This document shows positions 51,055 through 63,870 of a DNA stretch of 64,000 bases, one piece after another. The stretch's first letter is position 1; the number at the start of each line of letters is the position of its first letter. The notes beneath the pieces are model-generated. The model was not told the origin of the DNA. It saw nothing but the letters and a program-made list of their open reading frames with translations, and did no database searches. A program made the position numbers and the translations under genes. Source of the DNA: Schistosoma mansoni (Eukaryota; Platyhelminthes; Trematoda; Strigeidida; Schistosomatidae); the NCBI RefSeq assembly GCF_000237925.1, contig NW_017386075.1, positions 1 to 64,000 of the forward strand, written 5' to 3'.

Positions 51055-52810
51055 GAAGATGCTTCACGTTCTATATAGAAAGATTTGGGATGAAGAGCAA
51101 GTGTCAACGGACTGGAAATAAGGAGACCTCATCAAGATAACAAAGAAAGGAGATCTGAGCGAGTGTGAGAACTACAGAGGCATCACAATACTATCGATAC
51201 CAGGAAAAGCTTTCAACAGAGTGTTGCCGGACCTGATGACACCCAACTTCGAGATCAACAGACCGTGTTCCGTAAGGATCGGTCGTGCACAGACCAAATC
51301 GTGACACTACGGACCATTGTTGAGCAATCATTTGAATAAATGTCGTCACTATATACCAACTTTTTTGACTATGAAAAAACATCTGGCAGTATGGATGAGA
51401 GGACTTCATGGAAACTTCTTCGACACTATAGTGTAAGTGAGAAGATCGTCAACATCATACGGAGCTCATACGACGGACTGGGCCACAAAGTCGTGCATGG
51501 AGGACAGCTGGCAGATGCATTTCAAGTGAAGACCAGAATCGGACTAGGTTGCTTACTCTCCTCCTTTCTCTTTCTTCTGGCGGTTGACTGGATTATGAAG
51601 GCCTCCATATCTGAGGGGAAGCACAGAATACTGTGGATAAGTTAGATGCAACTAGACGATTTGGACTTCGTAGATGGCTTGGCTCTTCTGTCCCATGCAC
51701 ACCAAAAAATGCAGGTTAAGACAACCTATGTAGCAGCAGCCTCTGCATCAGTAAGCCTCGACATACACAAGGGGAAAAGCAAGATTCTAAAACACGACAC
51801 TGTTAGCACCAACCACACCACACTTGATGAAGAAACTCTGGAAGAGGTTTTACGTACCTGGTCAGTATCAGTGATCAACAAGGAGGATCTGATGTAGTTG
51901 TGAATGCACGGATCGGTAAAGCAAGGGTACAATTCGTACAACTGATGATCATACAAAACATAAAACAACTATCAGTCAACCAACACCTAAGTTAGAATTT
52001 TCAATACAAGAGTCAAGACAATTCTACTGCACGGAGCTGAAACGTGGAGAACTACTACAATCATCATCAAAAAAGTAAGGGTGTTAATTAACAGTTGTCC
52101 ACGTAAGACAAGTCAGATACGTTGGCCAGACACTTTCAGCAATAGCCTACTGTAAGAGAATTTACCAGCTTCCAGCTGAAGAGAAAATTAAGAAAAAAAT
52201 CTGCAGATGGATGGAACACACTGCGGAAATGATTAAACTGTACCACAAAGCAATCCCTAGCTGAATGGAAAATTTTGAAGAGATCCAGAAAACTCCTAGA
52301 AAAAACAGCTAAAAAAGGCTCTGAAAACATTGAGAAGCATTTTATCCAATCAGCATTCACTAGAAGTTTTGTCAGAAACATCTAGAAAGTGGCAAGTCAC
52401 ATGCTGAGTTTTGGATTGGATGTTTAGTAGCATTCCAAAATTTTCCAGTAACCCAAGGCCACCTAAAATACTATAAAAACCCTTGATTTTCTGTACAGGG
52501 ATGAACCTTTGGAGTAAATCGCTTCTTCCATATTTCGTGTCTTTTCTCTCGTGTTCAATTTGCTGTGTACATTTAGTCTGGGGGTTACTAAAAGAGCTTA
52601 GGAACCAAATCTAGCGTTCAGTTAGAAGACTTATTAGAAAAGGTAAGAAGGAATACCAAAGAACACACTACATCAGGTTTTTGAAGCAGACACTTGAAGA
52701 ATGAATAGCACTTGGAAACAACTGGAAAGGTTAGTTCAGGAGAGAGTTGTTTGGAGATTCCTAGTTGGTGACCTATGCTATACGAGGGGTAACAAGAGTA
52801 AGTAATATAT
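51055..52810 (+). mobile_element. Old RTE-B copy split by an LTR
   Basis: RT start ENYRGITILS, FDYEKTSGSMDER, LDFVDGLALLSHAHQ (active-site FADD replaced), GKSKILK. The tail (acaccaaagaacac-like to ggggtaacaagagtaag) resumes at about 52635-52810 after the LTR. Confidence 0.8.
52275..52632 (+). mobile_element. LTR fossil, group G
   Basis: actataaaaaccc TATA-like signal, ttctctcgtgttcaattt, tctgggggttac. Related to 39985-40261. Ends approximate. Confidence 0.55.
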
Positions 52811-53251
52811 GTATTAAAATAGAGTCCTATTTTTGGGATTTAGAATTTATTTACTTTTAGCCATCCTTTTTTTTAACAAAATTATATTATAGATACAAGA
52901 CAATCCAAATGAAGAATACTACTCTTGAGTTTTCGAGAGGAGTTTAGAAAAATCAATGAATTCTATCCTTAGTCATATAAAACTTGTCATGGAAATACAT
53001 TTGTATATTATCCAGAACGCTTAGTTATAAGGGAAAACGTCTTTTTTTCATTTTCAAAGTGGTCTAGCTTCAATTGACTGATACTTTCAAGTAGAAAAAT
53101 TATTAGAATAAACTAAAGTGAAGATCTATGTTGACTTACTGTTTATGTTTTATGAACATACAAACTTTTGAATGAACATCATTTTAAACTGAAGGATGTT
53201 CTGCAGTAATATGAGTGAAATAATTTCCTACAAAAAAAGAAAAAATTAAAA

Positions 53252-53541
53252 CTATGCACATATGCCGATAAGATACTGATCGATTGCAGTCCTAAACATT
53301 AATGGGAAGATTCAAACAAACAATACTAAGTGGATTTAAACTTCACATAATTGCACAAGGAAGTGGCTATCAGGATTTAGTAGTTAAGTGGATAACACGA
53401 TGGCGTTTGAAGCGAACGGTACTGGGTTCGAGTCCCAGAGTGAATATCAACTCTGAGATTTAGGTACATCCAGTTGACCAGTCCCGAATAGGACGGAACG
53501 CGCGTCCTGGATTCTATTGCTAGTCATTATCCATCTTTGCT
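53252..53541. mobile_element. Type 1 SINE with inverted 5' region
   Basis: 53252-53342 is antisense type 1 5' region; 53350-53541 is sense with B box ggttcgagtccc. The hammerhead core reads ttgaccag and ggacggaac, so G8 and the GAAA are altered: inactive by sequence. Confidence 0.8.
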
Positions 53542-53544
53542 TAG

Positions 53545-54400
53545 AAGTGGCATTATATTAAATCTGATGGATTCAGTTAGAAATTACAGTCTCGTCATAT
53601 TCCACCTATTTCTCACTCAATTTATTACTTAAAACAAACCGACCGATTCATCTCTCTCTCATCTACATTCCAATCACATTTCACTGTTAAAACATTTATC
53701 ATACACAACCTATGAAGAAGAGTTCATATCCATTTCTATACACATTCTTCACTAATCCTCAAAACGTCCACATTTGATCAACTCGGAAAATGACATCACT
53801 CAAACAGAAATGTTTTCATGATCAACAATACTCTCTCTCTCTCTCTTGTTGTATTGTAGTGAACGAGAACACAAGTGAGGACAATCAAATGTGTCTTAAC
53901 ACATTACAGAATATCATCGTAAAATCTAAGAACCATATGGTACATATCTCATTTGCAAAATGTCAGTCACTCGTCTCACACTTTGTTGTTCTCTCGTTCC
54001 CATACCAATCACTCTCTCTTTTCTTCGATCTTTTCAACCTTCTGACACCAAGCATTTCACTTTCAATTAGTTGGTGATACATACTACTTACATCTGTCAA
54101 CATCAGTATCACACAACACACTATCTGTCTTCACACTGCACAGGCATGATAGTATATCCAACACCAAATAATGAATACATATTTATTCTTAGGTCATAAT
54201 CAAACGACAAACTTACAACATATTCAATCTACGTAAATTGACTATTTAGCACATTACGCAACAAATCGGGACAATATTTACAAGTACTTGGCACCATTTA
54301 TTGATCATTGTAGTTAGAAATTCATATTTTTCTTAGTTTATTTAAGAAACGATTCTGCATTTCCGTCATGAACTAAACTTATTTAGATAACCATTGGAAG
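53545..54400 (+). repeat. Duplicated segment, copy 2 (contains family F)
   Basis: Direct repeat of 44616-45630, about 8.9 kb away, lacking the type 1 insertion. Confidence 0.8.
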
Positions 54401-54892
54401 CCATGAAGTTGTCAATAGCTTCTTCTTTGTCTTAGCAGAGACTACTCATCAATGTACATCCATGAATTAGGACCTTTGATCTGGCGGAGAGCCCATTTCA
54501 AATAAAGATACTTTGATTTGTTTGTTTTTGGCATTCATTGGTACTAGGATCTTTCATGCATATCTAAACCTTCATTCATCCAAATTAACTATATTTTATA
54601 TATATTATCATTTATCCTACAATTCGAAATGAAATCGTATCCTGTGTTGTCTTACTAATGAATTTCAGATTCCTTTACATTATGGCTGATAAGTTAGGTC
54701 TATAAACTCAGAGCAATACGAGATAAATTAAACTTCGTTCTTCTACAAACGTATTCCAGTGAACCAATCGAAGTCGCCAAATAAGAAATACCATGTTATG
54801 CCAATCAAAAATATCCTAATTGTAGTTCCATGTAATTGGTCAAGAAATGACTTCATTTTGTAAAGAACAGACATATATATGAACTTAAGAGA

Positions 54893-55302
54893 TGGGGATG
54901 TTAAATCCTCAGAACTTACTTGGTAAATGGCCTAATTTTATTTTGAAAATTTGAATTTCTTTGTTTTCGCGCCGAAAGCGCTCTTTCCACCTTCGAGTCG
55001 AATTTCCCACTTCTAAAATATCTTAAATGCAATTGGTCCGTTGTACCTTTGAGTGTGCTATTTTGTAATGCTGCCCAAGGACAAATTATTGCTGTATATA
55101 TATATATATACGTTTAATTTTTTCCCCTTACGATTGTTGTGCTTCTGGTTGCTACGGAATATATTTTCCCCGCTTCCAATTCGGACTTCTTACTCTAGTT
55201 AGCTGGGTCTGGGACGCGTCAGAATAGCTAGATTATCGGTCTCTGGTCACAAGTCTTGGTTCCGTTCGCTAACTAGTGAGTTCGAAACGCTTCAGATATA
55301 AA
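54893..55302. mobile_element. 410-bp insertion with 22-bp flanking duplication, class unknown
   Basis: 54871-54892 is repeated exactly at 55303-55324. The insert is GC-richer in parts (gcgccgaaagcgctc), contains a TATA run and starts tggggatgttaaatcc. No coding sequence. The length of the duplication suits LINE-machinery insertion more than LTR integration. Confidence 0.7.
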
Positions 55303-55324
55303 ACATATATATGAACTTAAGAGA

Positions 55325-56089
55325 AAGACAGCATTTCATCAGTTTATCATGTATGTTTCCATCATAAGTGCTCCTAATCTCGAATCCTTAATAAGGATTT
55401 CATCTTTAAAACGTTCATATTCAACAAATCCAACTGAATTTCTCACACCATCTTACTATACTCTTCAATCATAATCTTCAGTATGGACTAGCCATATCAA
55501 GAAAATCAGAGTGCTGAACAACTGTCACATCATTATATAAATCATCCTATTATTCCACACCGAAGGATCCACTATGGTTCAAGCATACGATACACAAGTC
55601 TCTCAGCGAACTCGTTACTTTAATTCTACTGAATTTCCATCTTATGGACTACTTTCCAAACTAAAATGAATTGTTTAACGGTCATCTGATGTCACCACCG
55701 ATGCTTATCCAGTACACCCGACATGGTTGAACTTAATCAGTTGCAAATTCTGAAATAGAATTTTGAGGATTCTTCCAATAGTTAATCGCTCATGAACAAA
55801 TGATGATCATTGTGAAGATCATTCTTTGTATCACCGATTTCAGCCTTATTGCACAGGTAAACTAAACCAGTCAATTGTTTTTTTTAAACAAACGTTATAA
55901 CTCACAAATACAGCTTGAAACTTCCCCATTAAACCTTTTCAAAGCTATATAGTAATGATATGTCACATTTGTTTTGTAAGAGTTTATATTTTATCATTGT
56001 TAATGTAAGGGACTCCAACGAATAAGTCTTCATTGCTGCATCTGATTCCTGAATAGATTCCCTCGTTATTCCCATTCGATCACAAGTAA
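55325..56089. other. Unrecognised sequence
   Basis: No supported feature. Confidence 0.35.
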
Positions 56090-56260
56090 TTCTCCCAGGA
56101 TCCTAGTATGGGACTCCTCAACAGTGCGCATCCATGACCCAGCATTCTGGACATGGCCATCCACTGTTTCCAGGCTTTCAATGGTGTTTTAGTTTAAATC
56201 GACTAATTCAACCATTAAGATGAGTACAATCTCCACAAACCCCCATTCTGATCAGAATAT
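56090..56260. mobile_element. Decayed type 2 fold-back fragment
   Basis: tgggactcctcaacagtgcgc (antisense core) followed by ggccatccactgtttccagg and caatctccacaaac (sense 3' end). Confidence 0.55.
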
Positions 56261-56544
56261 TAATATTATCAACAAAAACCCTGATAATTTAGCCAGTCTT
56301 TTGTACATATATTCATATAGTATATAGATTTTTAATCTAAATGCCAACAATTAGGAGAAGATGAAGTCAACTTGAAAGCTAGTTGGTAATATAACGGCAG
56401 AGTAAAAATATTTTTCATTTGCCAGGTTATATTCTTGTTATACGACAATACAATCAGTGACCGAGGTCATACTACCAAAACAATGTATACTTAGTTAATA
56501 AACTGTACACAGACCAAGTACACTATCCACGGCCAAATTTATTT

Positions 56545-57000
56545 ATTTATTTCAATACATAAATATTGGTACAAAGGGGCACCACATACATATGCGCCAC
56601 ACATATCTCATTTGATTTGTGTCAGGGCTGTGAAACTGCCAGGCTGCCAAAACCGAAACAAGTAGTTTTCTCAGGGGGCCACACCCGGAGCCTCCGACCC
56701 AAAAATCTGATCCACAAGGCAGTAGAGAATCGTAATGAGATGCAGTCCCATGGTAGCCGGTGACCAACAATTGATTCATACGCCATTTGTTCCCTCAGGA
56801 TACTGGAGTCAGCCCACGTGTACCATTGGTTTGGAATCAGGGTTTTCAAACTCCCCTAGGTGGACCCTCTGTGTCCACCAACTCGGTTGAAGCGCCGGAC
56901 ATTCGCTTTTAGATCTCAATTTCGTAAACAACACCCCGTTTGAGGTAGTGAGTAGTACCTCCCTGACAGAGGCTATATACGCGTGGCTATGTGAGAAAAT
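56545..57000 (-). mobile_element. Family C retroposon
   Basis: AAAT tail complement at 56539-56553, ggtacaaaggggcacc, ccctcaggatactgg, ending in atacgcgtggctatgtgag. Confidence 0.8.
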
Positions 57001-57724
57001 GGAACATCACCACAGGTTCTAAGAAATGCAAGTCATTTATAACCCCTTAGTTCAGAATGAAACCGAAGTTCGACTAAACTTGAAGTTGCGTATGAATCTA
57101 TATCTTCAGGAACAAGATGAGCTAAAATCCCATTAAAAGCAACCGGGCCATTACAACTTCTCAGTCGCTTTTACCACAGGATGGTAAATTTCCTCGAAGA
57201 ACCCAAGTTATTAGCTGCTTTTCTAACCCGAAGGTGTGATAGCATAAACTGATCAACATTCCAAACTCGGACTCAGTGTTGAAGCATTAACTAGGGTCAG
57301 ATAAAGTTACTGAGTTGAATTTTTTTTCTAAATCCAACATAACTAAACATGTGCAAGTATGATAATATAGGGATCACAAGTGGAAAGGAAAAATGCATGT
57401 TGAATTACAAACCCCCAAAATCTGAGTCAAGATCAATAGGATTGCGGCAACACTACTTTAACGACAGTAATGGGTCAAAGATTAATGAATATAACTAGTA
57501 AGAGAAGGAAACACTGAAACTATTCACCTGTTTGAATGAGTTAATAAATATAGGTATTTAATTAAGTAAAAACAATTCGTTACTCATTCGTAAAAATAGT
57601 AAGGGCGATATATTTCAAATTTTCTAAAAATTTTGAAGAGAAACGCTAAGACTGGTTAGAGGATCAAGTAACTCTGTTCCTCATTACAAATTGTCAACAA
57701 TGGGTGGGTTTGAACCCTTACAAA
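57001..57724. other. Unrecognised sequence
   Basis: No supported feature. Confidence 0.35.
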
Positions 57725-58396
57725 TAAAGTTGGCTGGGACACGTGCTACGTATGCCCAACCACCGACTGCCCCGACGTGCAATGTTTTATGGTGTAGGAG
57801 TAGGTTGGAAGAAATCTAGGGGCGGCCAGACCAAAACGTGGCACAAATCCATCAAGTCACTGACAAGTAGACTGAGTCATGTTGGTAAGTGGAGACTACC
57901 TCGTTGGGATATGCAAGTTGATGGCAATCGATGGTCAGAGATTTTGAATGACATGTCTCAAAATCGTTTGCAATGGCGAAGGTGCATTCACTCTTTGTGT
58001 TCTACCAAATTCTAATCTTCTGTATTCTTCATGTCTCTACCTTTTTTCTCTTTTCAAATTTATTACACTGGATTATACTCCTTGAATAACATCTTCAAAC
58101 CTTAGTATACTCGTCCCTTAATTGATAGACGGATTTTTCGCCGTCGTCATAGGTGATGTAAGTTGGTAAAAGCCAAACGAGATTTTTGAATCCGTGCTGA
58201 GATTTCGTCAGACACCAACCCCCTAGGGCTGTTCAGACTTCCAAGATAAGTGGAGTTATCGACGCGTTCGACTGCTTCACTCCCTATCCTTAGTTCAGGG
58301 GTTGACGCAGACCCTTTTCCCTAAGTGGACTTTCCATGTCCACCAACCCGGTTAAAGCGCCGGACATTCGCTTTTCGTCCCCTCAATTTCGTAAAC
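57725..58396. mobile_element. Mosaic of RTE-A2 (+), RTE-A1 (-) and family C (-)
   Basis: 57725-58107: A2 C-terminal frame LGHVLRMPNHRLPRRAMFYG with 3' UTR start. 58104-58318: antisense A1 (SDEISAR region). 58318-58396: antisense C scrap (caacccggttaaagcgcc). Confidence 0.8.
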
Positions 58397-58784
58397 AATT
58401 GTAAATTATTATAGATTATTTTGAGGTGATTAGCTTCTAGAACAGAGAACCGGTGGATGTAAGGCATTGTTTGAAGGCAACATTTACGTTTTTCCTTATG
58501 TTCAATGTATGTATAAAATATTCGTGTCGACAGTGATTGATTTACTCAAGGTTATGTAAGTTAATTCATTTGAAACAATTTCGCGTTCTTCACCTGTTTA
58601 AATATAAATTAAGCGTGTAATTGTAAGATGCTAATGGGTCACCAAGTTTAGTAAGTTGTGACAAAAGTCGAAACGTTAGGTAACGACGGTTCACAGTCAA
58701 TTACAATGACGCTGATACATTCATTTTTCTCCTGATATTTTGTGTGTTCAAGTTATTTTATACTGCTATATATCGCCAAATAGG
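58397..58784. other. Unrecognised sequence
   Basis: No supported feature. Confidence 0.35.
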
Positions 58785-58853
58785 TACTTACAGACTACCT
58801 GGTTGAGGTTCGCGTTATCATCGTCATCAATGTTTAAACTTTGAATGATATAG

Positions 58854-59143
58854 TAAGCAGAGATGGATAGTGGCTAGCAGTGGAATCCAGGACGCGCGTT
58901 TCGTCCCATTTGGGACTCGTCAGCTGGATGTACCTGCATCTCAGAGTTGATGTTCACTCTGGGACTCGAACCCAGTACCTTTCGCTTCAAACGCCATCGT
59001 GTTATCCATCTCTGCTTACCATGCTTGTGAATTAAGGCTATATCGAGGCAATACGCACAATATGCATATATGCCAATTAGAGACTGACCAGTTGCAGTCC
59101 TAACACATCGATTGGAAGATTGAAACAAACAATACTAAATGAA
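58854..59143 (-). mobile_element. Full-length type 1 hammerhead SINE, exact 14-bp duplication
   Basis: 290 bp; tttgaatgatatag at 58840-58853 and 59144-59157. The minus strand order is 5' region, B box ggttcgagtccc, hammerhead, ctctgctta. The cleanest type 1 copy in the window. Confidence 0.9.
58868..58945 (-). ncRNA. Intact hammerhead ribozyme (type 1)
   Basis: Minus strand: stem I ccag/ctgg, core ctgacga, perfect stem II gtcccaaatgggac, gaaa, stem III acgc/gcgt with no loop, triplet GTC before ctggatt. All conserved residues are present, so self-cleavage is expected. The loopless stem III suggests it works best as a dimer, as known for Sm-alpha-type hammerheads. Confidence 0.85.
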
Positions 59144-60856
59144 TTTGAATGATATAGCTTAAAATCTTTCTCGATGGCGTACATGCATTCACTCTTCATC
59201 CTCCTTCATATTCTAATTTTTTCACTCACTAATTTGTAACTTTTTCTATAATTATATCTTGAATGCTTAGTCTTTTCTACTACTATGACTCATATCGCTA
59301 ACTCTACTACTCTAAGATCTGAACAGACACTTTTTATCTTGCTATTCTATCAAATACACTAACTTGAACTGATGTACAACATATGGCATCTTTGAACTTG
59401 TTTACAATCCACATTCGGAAGTAAGCATTCAATGCTGAAAAAGGTTAGTAGTCAGTTGAATGACGACGTAGTAGTCATTTTGTCATATATCCTTTCACAG
59501 CACAACACAACACAATCATCATCATCATATGACAGAAAGAATTCCATCACACACCAAACTATGAAAAAAAACAAAAGAAAAACACATTCGGGAAAAAAAA
59601 CATTATCCTGAATTGCATCAAATTACAACAGAAGAAAAAAACAAATTTTTTTTGTAATATCTAACATGGATACATACAAATGTGAATGTGTGAAGAAAAA
59701 AAAAACAGGTTACACAATGCTTTACTCTGTCAAGCTTAATCAGTAATCATTATGAATAAAAGGAATGACAATCAATTGAAGGACATGAAATATATATATA
59801 TTAATAAGCAGATACAAACAAGTAAGCTTACACAAAAATCATTTCATACCAAGCATATATGGTATATATATGTATACTCCTTATGCTTTGAAGGACTTTA
59901 CAATCCAGAAAATAGGTAATTACTATCATTGAAGAAGGAGTAGTAGTCGTAGTAGCAGTAGTAGGAGGAGTAGTAGTAGGAGGAGGAGTACTAGTAGTTA
60001 GTTAGTTATGCATTCAAATCAAATTTAGCGTCATGTGTTCATTTGCCAATCACATTAAAACAGGTTAGAAGGAACACGAGGTTATTGAAGAGAAGGAAAA
60101 AGGAAACGAAACCGAATACAATCGCATAAACACTTTGTATAACACATGGTCTATTTCCTTTTAAAAGTGAGAATAACAATCACTTAACAAAACATATAGA
60201 CAGAACGGTAGTTATTGGAAGCGCTTGTTCACTTTTTCATATAGTAGACATTACAGATCAAAAAGACTTATTCTTATTGCTTTCTTTTTATACTAGGAGA
60301 CGATTAGTGACAATGCTTACCACCATTGATGATATCAATAAAAGAGGTATATGTGCGTGTAAAGATCAAAAATGATCGATTGTTGTATTGGACAGATCTT
60401 TTGTGAACTCTTGAAGAAAACAAAAATATAAGAACCCTCATTTTATTGTATACGGTGAAAAGAAGCTAAGATATAAATACATAGATGAATACACTTTAGT
60501 TTATGTATTGGTTACAATAGAAATTAAAATGTGCAGCAGAAAAAAGAGAAAAAAACAGAGAAAAATTGAAGAAGAAGAAGAAAACAAGATGCAGCAAGAC
60601 CATTCGAAAGTATTATGTATAAATCATGTAGCAACTAATAAGCACAACTACAGATATACATAAATATACATGAAGAGTGAGAGAGAGAGAGGGAGAGGAT
60701 TCACCGATACAATCTAACTATACTTGATTAATGATAAAATTGGAAGCAAATATTGAATAATATATATGTTTATGAGAAAGGCAAAAAATCCATTACCTAG
60801 CAGCCATGTACAAAATTCAAACAATAAAACTATGTACAAGCATATGAATACACCAA

Positions 60857-60861
<5 letters not shown>

Positions 60862-60910
<49 letters not shown>
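60862..60910. repeat. (AT)n microsatellite
   Basis: About 24 AT units without interruption. Confidence 0.95.
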
Positions 60911-60912
<2 letters not shown>

Positions 60913-60930
60913 CCAATATAATTATGGAAT

Positions 60931-61073
60931 TTAAATATTGGTCACAACAACTGGACCCTGGGATAAAGGGAAGAGAGATTGTATACGTAACGATGTTAGC
61001 GCTGGCAGTAGTAGTAGTAACAAGATCAATCCTTGAGTAGTTGTTCTACCAATTCCTTTTCTTTTATAATGAG
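60931..61073 (-). CDS. Candidate terminal exon (unidentified)
   Basis: Acceptor-like cctatag, then an open frame HYKRKGIGRTTTQGLI, a hydrophobic LLLLLPAL run, SLRIQSLFPLSQGPVVV and TAA. GC-richer than the flanks. The 60946-61030 part recurs at 61992-62076. Not recognised; could be chance. Confidence 0.2.
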
Positions 61074-62377
61074 CTATAGGAATATTGTTCATTCATTAAA
61101 GCGTTAAACAATTTAGAACAATAACAAAATAATAGTAATATCTTTTGAGAAAAAGAGGACTGTACTTACAGTCCACCCCCCCCCCGAACAAAAAAGCCAT
61201 TAAAACAGTGTTTATATATATAAAAAAGCAAATTGAGACCATGGTCAATCGGTTTTAGGGAGGAAGTTTATTTTAACAAACAACAACAACAAAACAACAT
61301 CCATTTAGACGAAGAATATTGACTGAAGAATAATGAAATGTATAGTCATCATCGCCATATTCAAAATGAAACGAATACATACATATTACAAAAGAAAAAA
61401 CAATACAAGTATAGAACAAAGACATAGGGATTACATAATAACAATAAACAATGTGATGGTAGTCAAAATAATGTTTGTGTGTGTGTGAGTGAGTGGAAAC
61501 ACACTTTAAAAACTCCTAAACAGAAAAAAAAAGAAAGGAAGAACAGTTCTCCATCATTGTTCTTCCATGGGATTGAACAACGAGACTTTACATATAGAAC
61601 GTTTAAAAGTATGGAATTTTGACGTAACACAAACACACACACACACAAAGAGAGAGAGAGAGAGGAATTCAAGGTGGAGAAGTCGTTCTTTCATATTATA
61701 AACTATTTCATTTTGATATTCATCAATCCTTTATATGTACATGGATATAGAATAATGAGAGATAATAGTGGGAGAGAGAGAGAGAGAGAGAAAAAGGCCA
61801 CTTTGAAAGACGCAACGAATAGAAGTAACCATGTATTTATCATATATATATAAATTATAAATTGGGCACACAAAATAAAAACAAAAACAAGATAAACACC
61901 AACTGATTTCACCGATCTCTATGAAAAGAAAACATAAATAAACAAAAACTTGATATCATGATTACACTCATCCATACATACAAATATAATGGTCACAACT
62001 GGACCCTAGGATAAAGGAAGAGAGATTGTATTCGTAACAATGTCAGCACCGACAGTAACAGTAACAAGATCAATCATGATTATACTCATCCATCCATACA
62101 TACATACATACATTGTGTCAATAAGTGAAAAAGCTGTTTTGGATAAGAACAAAATAAAAAGAGGGGGGAGGGAAACAACAACACAAACGGATAAAGAAAT
62201 AATGAATTATCAAAAAAGACTTTATTGCTGAGATGGAAGGTAAAGGAGAAACACGACGATGTATAGATTAGATCCTGAGATTTTGTTTTCAGCAAAAAAA
62301 AATTTATGTATTCAATGAATGTTTTATACGGTCATTATTAAGTGTTTTATTCAATATATTGGTTACTACATGGTTGT

Positions 62378-62381
<4 letters not shown>

Positions 62382-62433
<52 letters not shown>
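62382..62433. repeat. (TAG)n microsatellite
   Basis: About 17 TAG units. Confidence 0.95.
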
Positions 62434-62860
62434 TCCAGTAAATGCTAAAACAACAACATCATGGTGAAGAGGCCAGGGCAGGATATGAAATCATTTTATT
62501 ATACGATACGATTATGTCACAATTGTAGGTATTGTGATGTAAAAAAAGAGAAACACATATACACACACACACAAACGAAAGGAACAAAAACGAGAAAAAG
62601 GCAAAGCAAATATCATGTGTACAAAAACACATATACATTATTATAATACAATAGTAGCTATAGTAACAATAATTATCATAATAATACACCGTTTAAATGA
62701 ATCAACGGAAAAATATTTAAGTGTATCAAAGCAATAATAACACACTGGAATTACATACACGTATACACACACATGAGCATCACCATCATCATCATCATCA
62801 TCGTTACCATCACTCTTCTCTGGATGAGACAGACATGGATACCAGATGATAGTAGAAGTA

Positions 62861-62921
62861 CTAGATAAACTGAGATCGAAGACGTCGATCTTTCGACCGT
62901 TGACCAAAGCAGCCACAACAT
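62861..62921 (-). CDS. Candidate terminal exon, basic Cys-rich tail (unidentified)
   Basis: After acceptor-like tttgtag, one frame reads CCGCFGQRSKDRRLRSQFI and stops. Local composition is balanced amid AT-rich DNA. The two other frames stay open too, so the phase is unsure. Such a tail would suit a membrane-anchored protein, but no family is recognised. Confidence 0.25.
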
Positions 62922-63048
62922 CTACAAACATTTTTTTTCAAAATAGAAAAAATAATGCTTTCATTGAAAATAATATCACGTACACAGAGAAAGAATATAA
63001 CAACAATAATAAGAGGAAAACAAATTAATAACAATAATAACAATTATC

Positions 63049-63400
63049 ATGTGCTCAATAGTGACTAACTTCAAAAGTCAACTTCTGGAGTTCTAGTGAG
63101 AAGCTATGACTACTGCAGATCAAACATATCGAGTATCCGACAATCATCCTCCACAGTCAGGGAATCAAGGTTAAGCAACATCGTGAATTCATTGAAGTTA
63201 CAAAATAACACTGATGGATACCGACCGATTCAGTGGTGTAGAGTATGAGTGTTTGCGTATAAGACCGAAGGTTGTAGGTTTAATTCTCAGATGTGTGGTC
63301 GTAGTTATGCATTACTGAGGAGTGCCATACTTGGATGGAACGGCCATGCAGTGTTCCCACATTTTCGAAAGAGGTCTAGCTAAAATTAGTTAGTGACCTT
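63049..63400 (+). mobile_element. Old type 2 copy
   Basis: catgtgctcaatagtgact, gttgtaggtttaattctcag (decayed B box), actgaggagtgcc, atggaacggcc. Hammerhead core with GAAA changed to GGAAC. Confidence 0.65.
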
Positions 63401-63404
63401 CCTC

Positions 63405-63870
63405 TAAATGAGCTGGAGAAAAATAGGGTGAGGAAATTCCGCTCTCCTTCTCCAAATGATCTCATATGGTCACACATATACAGCCACTGACAAGCATGTC
63501 CTACTCACTGCTTTCTCGAGAAGGGGCTGCTGTTCACGAAATTGAGAGGACAAAAAGTGAATGTCCGGAGCTTTAACCAGGTTGGTGAACATGGTGTATC
63601 CATCTAGGGAAGTCGGAAACCCTTATTCTAAACCAATGCTGCACATTGCATACCAGAATCCTGAAGAAACAAATGGAGTACTTACCTAATCTTGATCACC
63701 CGCCATCATGTGATCTCACAACGTCGCTTCACTGTCTAGTGGATTAGACCTCTAGATCAAAGGCTCAGGAAGTGGCCTCCTGAGAAAAACCACCGGCTTC
63801 GCTTTTCGCATCCCAATAGGATACTAGTCCACACAAATTCAGTGGTTTGTGTGATGCATATTTATTTTGG
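63405..63870 (+). mobile_element. Family C retroposon, decayed
   Basis: Sense copy from gagctggagaaaaatagg through gtccggagctttaacc to tgtgtgatgcatatttattttgg. Confidence 0.7.

Larger units (their letters stand above)
58785..59400 (+). mobile_element. Old RTE-A2 3' end split by a type 1 SINE
   Basis: gactacctggttgaggttcgc ... tttgaatgatatag, interrupted, then resumes at 59158 (cttaaaatc ... gcattcactcttcatcc) with the A2 3' UTR to about 59400. Confidence 0.75.
59500..63045. other. Repeat-poor, microsatellite-rich block; possible long 3' UTR
   Basis: No RTE, SINE, C, F or LTR pieces over 3.5 kb, unlike everything before it. Contains (AT)n 60862-60910, (TAG)n about 62382-62433, GA runs near 61650 and 61775, CA runs near 62560. 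May be a constrained UTR of a minus-strand gene. Confidence 0.4.
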
